DNA from: Methylorubrum zatmanii
Lineage (GTDB): Bacteria; Pseudomonadota; Alphaproteobacteria; Rhizobiales; Beijerinckiaceae
Assembly (NCBI RefSeq): GCF_014845115.1
Contig: NZ_NKUI01000096.1
Span: forward strand, 1 to 33,888
Length of the DNA: 33,888 bases
Direction: 5' to 3'
Shown: in pieces, positions 1 to 8,139 of the stretch
Position numbering within the stretch: position 1 is the first letter of the stretch
How the letters are laid out: every line of letters starts with the position of its first letter
The notes under the pieces: model-generated
Seen by the model: only the letters and a program-made list of their open reading frames with translations
Databases searched by the model: none
What the model was told of the DNA's origin: nothing
Position numbers and translations under genes: made by a program

Positions 1-1508
1 CCGGCGAGGACGGGCTCGATCCGAACGCCTATCCGGTGCCGGCCATCGGCAAGCTCAGCCGCCCGGATACCAATGCCGAGATCGCGGAGGCCGACCTCAA
101 GCTCTCGGCGGCGCTTGCCCTCTACGCCCGCGACGCGCGGGGCGGGCGCGTGAACCCCGCCACGATCTCGAAACTGATCACCCCGACCCTCGACCTGCCC
201 CCCGCCGACACGGTTCTGACGCGCTTGGCCGTGGCGGGCGCTCAGGCGGGTGACGTGCTGCAATCTTATAACCCGCGCCAGCCCGGCTATCTCGCCCTCA
301 AGAAGCGCCTCGCCACCTTGCGGGCCGGCCGCACGCAGGGGGCGCCGAGCGTGAAACTGCCCGAGGGGCCGGTGCTGAAGCTCGGCATGAGCGATGCCCG
401 CGTGCCGCTGCTGCGCAGCCGCTTCGGCCTCGACACCCACACCGCCGGCACGCTCGATTCCGCGCCGGGCCAGCCGGAAGCCTATGACCGCGCGGTGGCC
501 GATGCCGTACGCGGCTTCCAGCGCAGTCGCGGCCTGCCCGCCAGCGGCACCCTGACCCGCGCCACCGTGGCGGCCCTGGCCGACCCGGCCCTGCCGAAGC
601 CGAGCGGGAGCGAAGCCGACCTCCTCGTCAACATGGAGCGGTGGCGCTGGCTGCCGCCCGAACTCGGGCCCGATTACGTCCTCGTCAATGTGCCGGCCTA
701 CAAGCTCAAGGTTTTCCGCGGGGGCACCCTGCGCGACGAGACCCGCGTCATCGTCGGCAAGCCGACGAGCCCGACCCCGATCTTTTCGGGGATGATGGAA
801 TACGCGGTCGTCAATCCGTCCTGGTACGTGCCGCCCTCGATCCTGAAGCAGATGCTGGCCTCCGGCCGCACCAACGGCTTCGAGGTGGTGCGCCGGGGCA
901 ATGCGATCTCCCTGCGCCAGCCGCCGGGCGAGCGGAATGCGCTCGGCTTCATCAAGTTCATGTTCCCGAACCAGCACTCGGTGTACCTGCACGACACGCC
1001 GAACCGCTCGCTGTTCTCGGCCTCGACCCGTGCCTTCAGCCATGGCTGCGTCCGCGTGGACGATCCGTTCCGCTTCGCCGACGCGGTGTTGCCGAACTGG
1101 ACGGAGGAGCGCCTGAAGAAGCTGATCGGCAAGGGCGAGCGCACCCTGCGGCTACCGGAGAAGCTGCCGGTCCACCTCGCCTACTTCACCGCCGAGGTGG
1201 ACGATCTCGGCTCCTACCGCACCCTGCCCGACCTCTACGGCTATGACGGGCCGATGAAGGTCGCCCTCGGCCTCGCCGCCCGTTCCGAGGCGGTGGCACG
1301 GGCGCCCGCCGGTGCGAAGCGTCCTGCGGCGGAGGCGGCGGCAAAGCGGACGGGGCCGCGGGAGGCCGCGCGCCCGGCGCCGCGTTCGGCGGCGACCCGC
1401 GAGGCGCTGCGCCGCGAGCGGGCACCGGTACAGCGCCGGGCGCCCGAGATGTTCGGCAATCCCTGGGGCGGCGAGGCGGTCGAGTATCAACCGCGCAGCT
1501 ACTGGTAG
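1..1508 (+). CDS. L,D-transpeptidase (YkuD family), 5' end outside window
   Basis: Periplasmic cross-linking enzyme that forms 3-3 peptidoglycan cross-links or attaches proteins to the wall. The frame is open from the window edge (residues before the GTG at 36 read GEDGLDPNAYP, typical of the family's scaffold region), so the true start lies upstream. Counting from the GTG at 36, a peptidoglycan-binding-1 type repeat lies near residues 115-185 (ending in FQRSRGLPASG). The YkuD catalytic domain follows at about 215-375, with the hallmark SHGCVRV and nucleophile Cys338. The last ~85 residues are Ala/Arg/Pro rich and probably disordered. A hairpin with a T run follows the stop. The family call is secure; the exact substrate (3-3 cross-linking or lipoprotein anchoring) cannot be told from sequence. 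Confidence 0.92.
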   Translation, partial: GEDGLDPNAYPVPAIGKLSRPDTNAEIAEADLKLSAALALYARDARGGRVNPATISKLITPTLDLPPADTVLTRLAVAGAQAGDVLQSYNPRQPGYLALKKRLATLRAGRTQGAPSVKLPEGPVLKLGMSDARVPLLRSRFGLDTHTAGTLDSAPGQPEAYDRAVADAVRGFQRSRGLPASGTLTRATVAALADPALPKPSGSEADLLVNMERWRWLPPELGPDYVLVNVPAYKLKVFRGGTLRDETRVIVGKPTSPTPIFSGMMEYAVVNPSWYVPPSILKQMLASGRTNGFEVVRRGNAISLRQPPGERNALGFIKFMFPNQHSVYLHDTPNRSLFSASTRAFSHGCVRVDDPFRFADAVLPNWTEERLKKLIGKGERTLRLPEKLPVHLAYFTAEVDDLGSYRTLPDLYGYDGPMKVALGLAARSEAVARAPAGAKRPAAEAAAKRTGPREAARPAPRSAATREALRRERAPVQRRAPEMFGNPWGGEAVEYQPRSYW

Positions 1509-1584
1509 AGTGTTTCGCGGCCTTGTCTCGCGCTAATAGCAAGACCGGCATTCACCCTGGGACAGCCTGCTGCAAAGCTCTCGC

Positions 1585-1608
1585 GTGCCGCTTGCGAGGC
1601 ACTTTTTT
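1585..1608 (+). terminator. Intrinsic terminator after the L,D-transpeptidase
   Basis: Stem GTGCC/GGCAC (1585-1589 with 1598-1602), an 8-nt loop, then six T residues (1603-1608). It sits about 75 bp after the L,D-transpeptidase stop and upstream of the DUF882 gene on the same strand. The stem is short but all GC at its core and the T run is clear. Confidence 0.65.
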
Positions 1609-1747
1609 GCCACGGTTGGCCCGTAGCCGTCCCTGACAGACGGCAAGCAGCACGGGCCCCGACGACCCGCCCTTTCCGGTCCTCGGTCAACCCTTTGCGC
1701 CCGCCGCGACGTCGCCGACGTCGGGCCGTCTCGCGAGGGGTAGGACC

Positions 1748-3253
1748 ATGCTGCGCACGATCCGAGAGCGCCTGACCTCGAAACGCGTGCTGCCGTCCCC
1801 TCCCCGTCCGAAGCCTGTCGCCTCTGCCGCCGGTGTCGTCGCCGCCCTCATTTTGCTGGCCGGCACCGCCGAAACCCAGGACGCGGTCGCCAACGGCGAC
1901 ACCCGCACCCTGTCGATGGTGCATGAGCATACGGGCGAGAGCCTGACCGTGACCTTCAAGCGCGACGGGCGCTACGACCGCGCCGCCCTCGACCAGCTCA
2001 ACTGGCTCCTGCGCGACTGGCGCGAGAACGAGTCGATCAAGATGGATCCGCGCCTGTTCGACGTGGTGTGGGAGGCCCAGCGCTCCGCCGGCTCGACGCA
2101 GCCCTTGCGCATCGTCTGCGGCTACCGCAGCCCGAAGACCAACGGAATGCTGCGCCGCCGCTCCTCGGGCGTGGCCGAGACCAGCCAGCACATGCTCGGC
2201 AAGGCCATGGACTTCTTCATGACCGATGCCTCGATCGACCAGATCCGCGCCATCGGCATGCGGATGCAGCGCGGCGGCGTCGGCTGGTATCCCCGCTCCG
2301 GCTCGCCCTTCGTGCATCTCGATGTCGGCTCGGTGCGCTCCTGGCCGCGCATGACCCACGATCAGCTCGCGCGCCTGTTCCCGGACGGCAAGACCGTCCA
2401 CCTGCCGGCCGATGGCAAGCCCCTCGCCCGCTACGAGCAGGCCCGCGCCGAGATCCTGGCTCGCGGCGGCACGGTGCTCGGCTACACGGCCATCGCCAGC
2501 GCCGACGAGATCGATGACGGGCCGGGCCTGAAGGGCTTCTTCGCCTCGCTGTTCGGCGGTGGAAGCGCGGCGGAGGCGCCGCCGGCCGCCCTCGCCAACG
2601 CGCCCGCACCATCGAAGGCACGGGCCAAGCCGAGCATCGCCGTGGCGAGCGCCGATCCGGCCGATGGGGCGGGAACCGTTCAAGCGATGGCCTATGCTGC
2701 CCCGAACGCTTCCGAGGTTCTGGGGGCGCGGAGCCTTCGCCAGGATGGCGCCTCGGCCAGGGAGTTGCTGACCGGCGGGGCCGAGCAGAGCGTCGTCGCG
2801 CCGCTGCCGCCCCGACGCCCCGGCGACCTCGCCGTCGTGGCGGCCGCCCTCACCGTTCCGCTGCCGCCGCAGCGCCCGGTCCGGCTCGCCTCCCTCAACG
2901 GCGAGGGCCTGGCCGGAATGGCTCATGTCGCGGAGGCCGATCCGGATACGCCAGGGGAGCCGGCCGAACCGCGCGCTGGCGAGGCGCGCCTCATTCCGGC
3001 GGATGCCGATCCGCGCGAGCAGCTGCGCGGCCTGTTCTTCGCGGCGGTCCAGGGTATCTCCGAGCCCGCCGCGCCGACGGTGCCGGTCCGTGTGGCCCTG
3101 GCGCGCCCGCGACCCGACGAGGCGCCGCCCGCCGAGGCGTTGCGGACCCTTTCCGCTCCGGCGAGTCATTTCTCGACGCAAGCCGCGCCGGACGCTCTCT
3201 CCGCCTCACGCTTCACCGGATCGGCGATGGAGATGCCGGTCGGATCGCGTTGA
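1748..3253 (+). CDS. DUF882 / M15-type (YcbK-like) peptidoglycan peptidase
   Basis: Predicted secreted or anchored zinc peptidase of the DUF882 (peptidase M15_2, YcbK-like) group, likely acting on peptidoglycan peptides. The ATG at 1748 follows a purine-rich AGGGGTAGGA. A hydrophobic stretch at about residues 24-42 looks like a signal anchor. The DUF882 domain spans about 50-205 and carries the family signatures GYRSPKTN and SQHMLGKAMD, with candidate zinc ligands His148, Asp155 and His190 (in FVHLDVG). Residues after about 260 are Ala/Pro rich with repeated PLPPRRP/PLPPQRP proline motifs and look disordered. At 501 residues it is much longer than the ~180-residue core because of this tail. 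It lies beside an L,D-transpeptidase on the same strand, which fits a cell-wall role. Substrate is unknown. Confidence 0.88.
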   Translation: MLRTIRERLTSKRVLPSPPRPKPVASAAGVVAALILLAGTAETQDAVANGDTRTLSMVHEHTGESLTVTFKRDGRYDRAALDQLNWLLRDWRENESIKMDPRLFDVVWEAQRSAGSTQPLRIVCGYRSPKTNGMLRRRSSGVAETSQHMLGKAMDFFMTDASIDQIRAIGMRMQRGGVGWYPRSGSPFVHLDVGSVRSWPRMTHDQLARLFPDGKTVHLPADGKPLARYEQARAEILARGGTVLGYTAIASADEIDDGPGLKGFFASLFGGGSAAEAPPAALANAPAPSKARAKPSIAVASADPADGAGTVQAMAYAAPNASEVLGARSLRQDGASARELLTGGAEQSVVAPLPPRRPGDLAVVAAALTVPLPPQRPVRLASLNGEGLAGMAHVAEADPDTPGEPAEPRAGEARLIPADADPREQLRGLFFAAVQGISEPAAPTVPVRVALARPRPDEAPPAEALRTLSAPASHFSTQAAPDALSASRFTGSAMEMPVGSR

Positions 3254-3262
3254 CGGTGGGCG

Positions 3263-3284
3263 GGTGCCCGTAGCGGAGGGCACC
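3263..3284 (+). terminator. Hairpin after the DUF882 gene, possible terminator
   Basis: Perfect 7-bp stem GGTGCCC/GGGCACC with an 8-nt loop, 9 bp after the DUF882 stop. It has no T run, so intrinsic termination is only suggested; it could instead protect the 3' end. The rest of 3254-3422, between the convergent DUF882 and gapR genes, holds nothing else I recognise. Confidence 0.35.
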
Positions 3285-3422
3285 TCGAAGGAGTTCCGCT
3301 GCTGCGCTCCTCTCAGGCCCCCGGCGCTCGTCCGAGACATCGAGTTCAGGACGAGACACGGGGCTTTTGTTTGAGCGTCGTCTTTCTGCGGAAGCCTGAC
3401 GCCGCGTCTCGGGCGTGAGGCC

Positions 3423-3689
3423 CTACGCCATGCCGAGCGCCTGCAGATAGAGTTCGAGGATCGCCTCTTCTTCCTGGCGCTCATCGTGGTCGCGCTTGCG
3501 CAGGGAGATGATCTTGCGCAGCACCTTCACGTCGAAGCCGTTGGCCTTGGCTTCGGCATAGATATCCTTGATGTCGCCCGCGATGCCGGCCTTCTCCTCT
3601 TCGAGGCGCTCGATGCGCTCGATGATGCTCTTGAGCTGGTCGGCGGCGACCGAGGACGGATCGACGGCGGGGGCAGGCGAGGCGGCCAT
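3423..3689 (-). CDS. gapR: GapR family nucleoid-associated protein (DUF2312)
   Basis: Small DNA-binding protein of the DUF2312/GapR family. In Caulobacter GapR binds AT-rich, overtwisted DNA ahead of replication and transcription forks and is important for chromosome replication. The 88-residue product matches the family over nearly its whole length: a helical, coiled-coil-like stretch [20 protein letters not shown], then the conserved [17 protein letters not shown] and [11 protein letters not shown] and the C-terminal YLQALGM. The ATG at 3689 is chosen because AAGGAG lies 6 nt upstream and the family starts here; an in-frame ATG at 3728 would add an unconserved leader. It lies downstream of DUF1244 and N-formylglutamate amidohydrolase on the same strand, with a 218-bp gap that could hold its own promoter. 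Family call is firm; function is transferred from Caulobacter. Confidence 0.93.
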   Translation of the reverse strand: MAASPAPAVDPSSVAADQLKSIIERIERLEEEKAGIAGDIKDIYAEAKANGFDVKVLRKIISLRKRDHDERQEEEAILELYLQALGMA

Positions 3690-3907
3690 GGCGGCGCTCC
3701 TTCGTGCGGGGAAGACGTGGGACGGCAAGCCCCACGCCGGATACCTGCCGGGTTACGCCATCAACCTTACCCGCTCGTTGATGGCGTGCGGCACCCCTCC
3801 GATGTCATACCAAATCCGTTTGATCCCTTCGGGATGGTGGATTCGGGCTTCGTTCAGACGCCGCGCGGGCTCCCCGATCCTGCCGGTCTGTTCAACCGGA
3901 GACAGGA

Positions 3908-4216
3908 TCAGTGGCCGCCGGTCTGGGCTCCGGAGAAGCGGGCCTGCTGCTCCGGCGTCGCCTCGGTCTGGTGCTGCCGCTTCCATTCCTCGTAAGGCAT
4001 CCCGTAGACGTGCTCGCGGCTCTGATCCTTGCTCAGGTCGAGTCCGCGCTCGTCCGCCGCGTCCTTCAGCCAGTTCGACAGGCAATTGCGGCAGAAGCCG
4101 GCGAGATTCATCAGATCTATGTTCTGCACGTCGGTGCGGTGACGCAGATGCGAGACCAGACGACGGAACACCGCCGCCTCCAGCTCGGTCTGCGTGGCGG
4201 GGTCGATCTCGGTCAT
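3908..4216 (-). CDS. DUF1244 family protein
   Basis: Small (102 residues) cytoplasmic protein of the DUF1244 family, widespread in alpha- and gammaproteobacteria, with no biochemical role that I know of. The conserved core is visible: FRRLVSHLRHRTDVQNIDLM, then NLAGFCRNCLSNW with a CxxC pair that could bind metal, and a distal VYGMPYEEWK. The ATG at 4216 has AAGGA about 8 nt upstream; the longer open frame upstream is not conserved in character. It starts 59 bp after the stop of the N-formylglutamate amidohydrolase gene on the same strand, so the two are probably co-transcribed. Nothing in the sequence shows what it does. Confidence 0.9.
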   Translation of the reverse strand: MTEIDPATQTELEAAVFRRLVSHLRHRTDVQNIDLMNLAGFCRNCLSNWLKDAADERGLDLSKDQSREHVYGMPYEEWKRQHQTEATPEQQARFSGAQTGGH

Positions 4217-4275
4217 GGCGTCGTCCTTGCGGCTCGGAAGGGTTTCCGCAGAGGTCGTTCCCCCTGCCCTCCCCG

Positions 4276-5049
4276 TCAAGCGGAGGCGCGCAGCATCGGT
4301 CTCAGGATGCGGGCGAATCGCTGGGCCCATTCCTCCTGACCTTCAGGCCCCCCGATCAGATCCTGGCGGATTTCGATCAGGGCGTTGGGAAGCCCGCGGG
4401 CCGTGGCATGGCGGTCGATCGTGTCGCCGGGCAGGCCGCCACCATAGGGCTGGTTGTCTCCCACCGTCAGCCCGGCCGGATCGGCCTTCAGGGCGGCGAT
4501 GATCGGGCGGCTCATACGCTCGTCCCGGTCGTAGAGCACGCCCACTTGCCAGGGCCGGGCGATGGTGCGCCAGAACGGGGTGAAGCTGTGCATGGTCAGG
4601 ATCATCGGCGGCCCGGCCGCCGCCTCGGCCTGGGCGACGGCTTCGTCCACCGCCCGGTCGAAGGGGACGTAGAAGCGGCGGATCCGTTCGGCGATCCCGG
4701 CCGCGTCGATGCGGGCATTGCCGGGCACGATGGCACCGTCCGACAGCCGCATCACCAGGGTCGGATCGAGCCTCCCCCGGTTCGGGTCGATGATGAGCCG
4801 CGAGAATTGCGTCAGCACCGCCGGCACACCGAGCAGCGCGGCGAGCCGGCGCGTGACCGCGGCGGCGCCGATATCGTAGGCGATGTGCCGTGAGAATTCC
4901 GCCTCCGGCACGCCGAGCCGGCCGAGATCCTCCGGCACGGCGTTCGAGGCGTGCTCGCAGATCAGCAGGAGGCCGCGGGACGGGTCCCCGGCGATGCGCT
5001 CCACGGGATGTTCGGGAAGGGTCTGAGTCTCTGGTTCGATGGACAGCAT
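4276..5049 (-). CDS. N-formylglutamate amidohydrolase family protein
   Basis: Predicted hydrolase of the N-formylglutamate amidohydrolase (HutG/FGase) family, which releases formate from N-formyl-L-glutamate at the end of one histidine-degradation route. The 257-residue product has the family landmarks: LLICEHASNAVPEDL near residue 28, SRLIIDPNR near 82, TMHSFTP near 150 and a C-terminal IEIRQDLI. The ATG at 5049 begins the conserved length. No other hut genes are nearby, so this may be one of the stand-alone family members with a different N-acyl amino-acid substrate. It is first in a minus-strand group with DUF1244 and gapR, and diverges from the glycerate kinase gene across 194 bp. Confidence 0.88.
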   Translation of the reverse strand: MLSIEPETQTLPEHPVERIAGDPSRGLLLICEHASNAVPEDLGRLGVPEAEFSRHIAYDIGAAAVTRRLAALLGVPAVLTQFSRLIIDPNRGRLDPTLVMRLSDGAIVPGNARIDAAGIAERIRRFYVPFDRAVDEAVAQAEAAAGPPMILTMHSFTPFWRTIARPWQVGVLYDRDERMSRPIIAALKADPAGLTVGDNQPYGGGLPGDTIDRHATARGLPNALIEIRQDLIGGPEGQEEWAQRFARILRPMLRASA

Positions 5050-5180
5050 GGCGCCTTATCTGGGCCGGCACGGCGAGATGGGAAAGGCTTTGCCCGCCAG
5101 AGCAGGCTTGGCACGCGGAGCGGACGGGCGGGGGTCAAAAAGATTGCTGTGGTGGACGAAAGTTTTGTGAAACGGCGAAG

Positions 5181-5210
5181 GCTTGCCGATGCGGCGGGGC
5201 TCGGGCAAGC
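5181..5210. promoter_or_regulatory. Inverted repeat upstream of glycerate kinase
   Basis: GCTTGCC at 5181-5187 and GGCAAGC at 5204-5210 form a 7-bp inverted repeat with a 16-nt spacer, 34 bp upstream of the glycerate kinase ATG. Its position in the divergent region suits an operator or a 5' leader hairpin. I cannot assign a regulator; a LysR-type activator such as QscR, known for serine-cycle genes, is only a guess. I see no clear -35/-10 pair in the rest of 5050-5243. Confidence 0.35.
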
Positions 5211-5243
5211 ACAGGCTCAAACAAGAACCGTGCGAGGACGCTC

Positions 5244-6557
5244 ATGACCGCCCCTGTCTCGACCGATCCGGCCCAGGCCGAGCGTCGCGCCCTTCTCTCG
5301 GCGATCCTCGACGAGGCGATCGCCGCCGCCCATCCGCGCAAGTGCCTCGTCGGCCATCTGCCGGCGCCGACGCAGGGCCGCCTGATCATCCTCGGCGCGG
5401 GCAAGGCGGGTGGCAGCATGGCCGCCGTCGCCAGCCGATTCTACCGCCAGGAGCACGGCGTGCCGGAGGACCGGATCGTCGGCCTCGCCGTCGCGCGCCA
5501 TGGCTACGGCGAGGACGCCCCCGGCATCCGCATGGTGGAGGCGGGACACCCGGTTCCGGACGCCGCCGGCATCGAAGCAACGAAGGAGGCCCTTGCCCTC
5601 GCTGCCAGCGCCGGTCCCGAGGATGAGGTGCTGGTCCTGCTCTCCGGCGGCGGATCGGCCAACTGGATCGCGCCCGCCGGCACTCTCACCCTTGCCGAGA
5701 AGCAGGCCATCACCAAGGCGCTGCTGCGCTCCGGCGCGCCGATCAACGAGATCAACGCCGTTCGCAAGCACCTGTCGCGCATCAAGGGCGGCCGGCTCGC
5801 CGTCGCGGCGCGCAACGCCAAGTCGATCCTGACGCTGGCGATCTCCGACGTGCCGCATGACGATCCCTCGGTGATCGCCTCCGGCCCGACCGTGCCGGAT
5901 CCCTCGACCCTCGCCGATGCCCGCGCGATCTGCGAGCGCCGGGGCATCGCCCTGCCCGATTCGGCCCTGGCGCTGCTGAACGACCCGGCCAACGAGACGC
6001 CGAAGGCGGGCGATCCGGCCTTCGCCCGGGCCGAGTATCGCATCATCGCCCGCCCCATCGACGCCCTGGAGGCCGCGGCCGAAGCGGCCCGCCGCGCCGG
6101 CTACGAGCCGGTTATGCTGGGCTCGGACCTCGAAGGCGAGGCCCGCGAGGTCGCCGCCGAGCATGCCCGGCTCGCCCTCGACGCGAAGCGGGAGGGTAAG
6201 CGGATCGCCTTGGTTTCCGGCGGCGAACTCACCGTCACCATCCGTGGCGAGGGTGACGGCGGGCCGAACCAGGAATATGCGCTGGCGCTTGCCATCGCGC
6301 TCGACGGGGCCGAGGGCATCGCCGGCATCGCCGCCGACACCGACGGCACCGATGGCGGTCGCGGCGCCGCGACCGACCCGGCGGGCGGTCTCGTCGACGC
6401 GACCACCCTGGCGCGCGCCCGCGCCGCCGGGCTCGACCCGCAGGCGATGCTGACGGACAACGATTCGACGCGATTCTTCGCCACCATCGGCGATCTCGTT
6501 CAGCCGGGCCCCACTCGGACCAATGTCAACGATTGTCGCGTCATCCTCGTGGGCTGA
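5244..6557 (+). CDS. gckA: Glycerate 2-kinase (MOFRL family)
   Basis: Phosphorylates D-glycerate to 2-phosphoglycerate with ATP. In serine-cycle methylotrophs this is an essential step linking hydroxypyruvate reduction to enolase and PEP carboxylase. The 437-residue product has the DUF4147 N-terminal domain (GAGKAGGSMA near residue 53; LLSGGGSANWIAPA near 130; VRKHLSRIKGGRLA) and a C-terminal MOFRL domain (SGGELTVT near 325, GGPNQEYALA, and the terminal DNDSTRFF and PGPTRTNVND). The ATG at 5244 is preceded by GAGGA at good spacing. Homologues are sometimes labelled hydroxypyruvate reductase TtuD, but MOFRL proteins are kinases. A pyruvate kinase gene lies two genes on, as in the ttuD-ttuE pairs of some bacteria. 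The serine-cycle role is inferred from the apparent organism. Confidence 0.9.
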   Translation: MTAPVSTDPAQAERRALLSAILDEAIAAAHPRKCLVGHLPAPTQGRLIILGAGKAGGSMAAVASRFYRQEHGVPEDRIVGLAVARHGYGEDAPGIRMVEAGHPVPDAAGIEATKEALALAASAGPEDEVLVLLSGGGSANWIAPAGTLTLAEKQAITKALLRSGAPINEINAVRKHLSRIKGGRLAVAARNAKSILTLAISDVPHDDPSVIASGPTVPDPSTLADARAICERRGIALPDSALALLNDPANETPKAGDPAFARAEYRIIARPIDALEAAAEAARRAGYEPVMLGSDLEGEAREVAAEHARLALDAKREGKRIALVSGGELTVTIRGEGDGGPNQEYALALAIALDGAEGIAGIAADTDGTDGGRGAATDPAGGLVDATTLARARAAGLDPQAMLTDNDSTRFFATIGDLVQPGPTRTNVNDCRVILVG

Positions 6558-6999
6558 GGCCCATTCCCGCCGCCGGATCCTCCGGCGGCTCTGCCTCGGG
6601 GCGGCGCTCACCCTCCTCCCCTTCCCCGCCCTGGCCGACCTGCGCCTGTGCAACCAGACCGCCAGCAAGGTCGGCGTGACGCTCGGCTACCGGGACGCCC
6701 AGGGCTGGGTGACGGAGGGCTGGTGGGACTTGAAGCCCCGCAATTGCGAAACCCTGCTGCGGGGCTCGCTGGCGGCGCAGTTCTACTATGTCTATGCGGT
6801 CGACTATACGCGCGGCGGCGAGTGGAGCGGGCGTGCGATGATGTGTACCCGCGACACGGCCTTCACCATCCGCGGTGTCGAGGATTGCCTTGCCCGTGGC
6901 TTCGACCGCAACGGGTTCATCGAAGTCGATACCGGCCAGCAGCGGAACTGGACGATTCAGCTCTCCGATCCCGGCCAGCCCCTGGCGGGCGGCCCCTGA
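6523..6999 (+). CDS. DUF1036 family secreted or membrane protein
   Basis: Exported protein of the DUF1036 family, function unknown. The 158-residue product begins with an Arg-rich n-region and the hydrophobic stretch LCLGALTLLPFPALA-like around residues 23-39, consistent with a signal peptide cleaved after ALA. The mature part has the family pattern: LRLCNQTASKVGVTLGYR, then WWDLKPRNCETLL, YYVYAVDY and four cysteines (in LCNQT, RNCET, MMCTRD and EDCLAR) that could form two disulfides in the periplasm. The ATG at 6523 lies inside the end of the glycerate kinase gene (35-bp overlap, different frame), so the two are probably translated from one mRNA. A shorter start is hard to find before the signal peptide. 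Confidence 0.85.
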   Translation: MSTIVASSSWAEAHSRRRILRRLCLGAALTLLPFPALADLRLCNQTASKVGVTLGYRDAQGWVTEGWWDLKPRNCETLLRGSLAAQFYYVYAVDYTRGGEWSGRAMMCTRDTAFTIRGVEDCLARGFDRNGFIEVDTGQQRNWTIQLSDPGQPLAGGP

Positions 7000-7014
7000 C
7001 CCTCGTCGCGAGGG
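7000..7014 (+). terminator. GC hairpin immediately after the DUF1036 stop
   Basis: CCCTCG-TCG-CGAGGG begins on the base after the stop codon. It is a perfect 6-bp stem with a 3-nt loop but no T run, so it may be a terminator-like or 3'-protecting hairpin; weak call. Confidence 0.3.
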
Positions 7015-7083
7015 GCTGAGAGGCGGAGTGCCTCCGCTCTCCGGCAAACACCCTCGCCCCTCATGCCGGGCGCTCGCGCAGCG

Positions 7084-7160
7084 AGCCTCGAAGCACCCCG
7101 GAACGGTCGAGCCCATGGCATCCGTCCGGCGGGAGAAGCGTCGCGGGGGGCTTCGAGGCT
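7084..7160. repeat. Long intergenic inverted repeat
   Basis: AGCCTCGAAGC (7084-7094) is the exact reverse complement of GCTTCGAGGCT (7150-7160). After one mismatch the pairing continues for five more bases (CCCCG 7096-7100 with CGGGG 7144-7148), giving 16 of 17 paired positions around a 43-nt loop. It lies in the 285-bp gap between the convergent DUF1036 and outer-membrane protein genes and encodes no convincing protein. Smaller hairpins follow (e.g. CCTC-GAT-GAGG near 7173). It could be a REP-like intergenic repeat, a structured RNA or a bidirectional terminator. Confidence 0.6.
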
Positions 7161-7227
7161 GCTGTCGCAGTGCCTCGATGAGGACTGCCATGAAGACTGG
7201 ATGAGATGGCTCAAACAGGCTCTCACA

Positions 7228-7260
7228 AACGAAAAGAGCGCCCCGAAGGACGCTCTCTCG
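7228..7260 (-). terminator. Intrinsic terminator of the outer-membrane protein gene
   Basis: Read on the minus strand, AGAGCG (7256-7251) and CGCTCT (7240-7235) form a stem with a 10-nt loop, followed by TTTTCGTTTG. It lies 25-57 bp past the stop of the gene ending at 7285. Confidence 0.75.
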
Positions 7261-7284
7261 TTACGTCTCGAACGGTGAACCGTC

Positions 7285-8139
7285 TCAGAGGCCGCTGAAC
7301 TTGTAATTGAAGCCGGCGCGGATCAGGCTGCCCTCGGTGCTGAAGCGCGAGGTGTAGGAACCGGGAACGGTCGAGACCGGGCCGACGAAGATGTTGCGGT
7401 TGCCGAGATCGTAGCGGATGTACTCGGCCTTGATCGTCACGTCCGACTTGATGCCGAGCCACTTGCCGAAGGCGAAGGTGCTCAGGAAGCTGTCGGCCGG
7501 GATCGCGTACTCGATACCGCCACCGTAGTTGTAGCCGGTCTCGAAGATCTTGCGGGCGCCGCCGGTATACTGGAGGACGGTGGCGTTCGGGTTGTAGAAA
7601 TCGGCGCCGTAGCCGACATAACCGAAGGCGAGACCGCCGGTGCCGTACACGAGGAACCGGTCGAAGGCGTAGCCGAGCTTGCCGTTGACGGTGCCGAGGA
7701 AGTCGATGTTCTGGGTGTAGACGCTGGCATTGCCGACGACAGGGTTCGGCGTGCCGTAGAAGCCGGTATGCTTGTCGAGGTCGAGCCAGGTCACGTCGAG
7801 GGCGACGCCAGCGACGAAACCGGAGCCCGGCGTGAACTGCACGTTATAGCCGAAGCCGCCGCCGATCTTGGAGAAGCCGTCGACCTCGCTCTTGAGGGAG
7901 GCAGGGCGGCGGCCGGCGGTCACGTTGCCGGCGGTGAAGAGGTCGTTGCCGCTGGTGCGGATGTTCTGGTTATCGGTGAAAGCGTAACCGGTGTGCAGGC
8001 CAGCGTAGAAGCCGGTCCACGTGAAGACCGGAACCGGCGCGAAGGCGATCGGGGGAGCCTCGCGGCGGGGCAGATCGGCGGCCAGCGCCGCGGTCGTCGC
8101 GAGCGCCGCTGCGCTGCCCAGGAGGAGTGCTCTGATCAC
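7285..8139 (-). CDS. Omp25-like outer-membrane beta-barrel protein
   Basis: Predicted small outer-membrane beta-barrel of the Rhizobiales Omp25/Omp31 (OmpA-like, 8-stranded) type, a structural surface protein and not a large porin. The 284-residue product starts with a signal peptide (IRALLLG, then an Ala-rich core, cleavage about AALAADL near residue 20). It continues with the hallmark FTWTGFYAGLHTGYAF and alternating aromatic/polar strands (GFGYNVQF, GKLGYAF, FLVYGTGGLAFGYV, IKAEYIRYDLG) and ends FNYKFSGL with a terminal hydrophobic pattern suited to BAM insertion. The start is a GTG at 8139, since no ATG precedes the signal peptide in register and the longer frame upstream is uncoded leader. 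It has its own terminator and diverges from pyruvate kinase across 371 bp. Such proteins are usually abundant. Confidence 0.88.
   Translation of the reverse strand: MIRALLLGSAAALATTAALAADLPRREAPPIAFAPVPVFTWTGFYAGLHTGYAFTDNQNIRTSGNDLFTAGNVTAGRRPASLKSEVDGFSKIGGGFGYNVQFTPGSGFVAGVALDVTWLDLDKHTGFYGTPNPVVGNASVYTQNIDFLGTVNGKLGYAFDRFLVYGTGGLAFGYVGYGADFYNPNATVLQYTGGARKIFETGYNYGGGIEYAIPADSFLSTFAFGKWLGIKSDVTIKAEYIRYDLGNRNIFVGPVSTVPGSYTSRFSTEGSLIRAGFNYKFSGL

Noticed and set aside
1499..3181. Long minus-strand open frame (about 560 codons) opposite the DUF882 gene
   Set aside because: Arg/Gly/Ala/His-rich composition with no recognisable domain; it mirrors a well-supported gene and is an artefact of high GC content.
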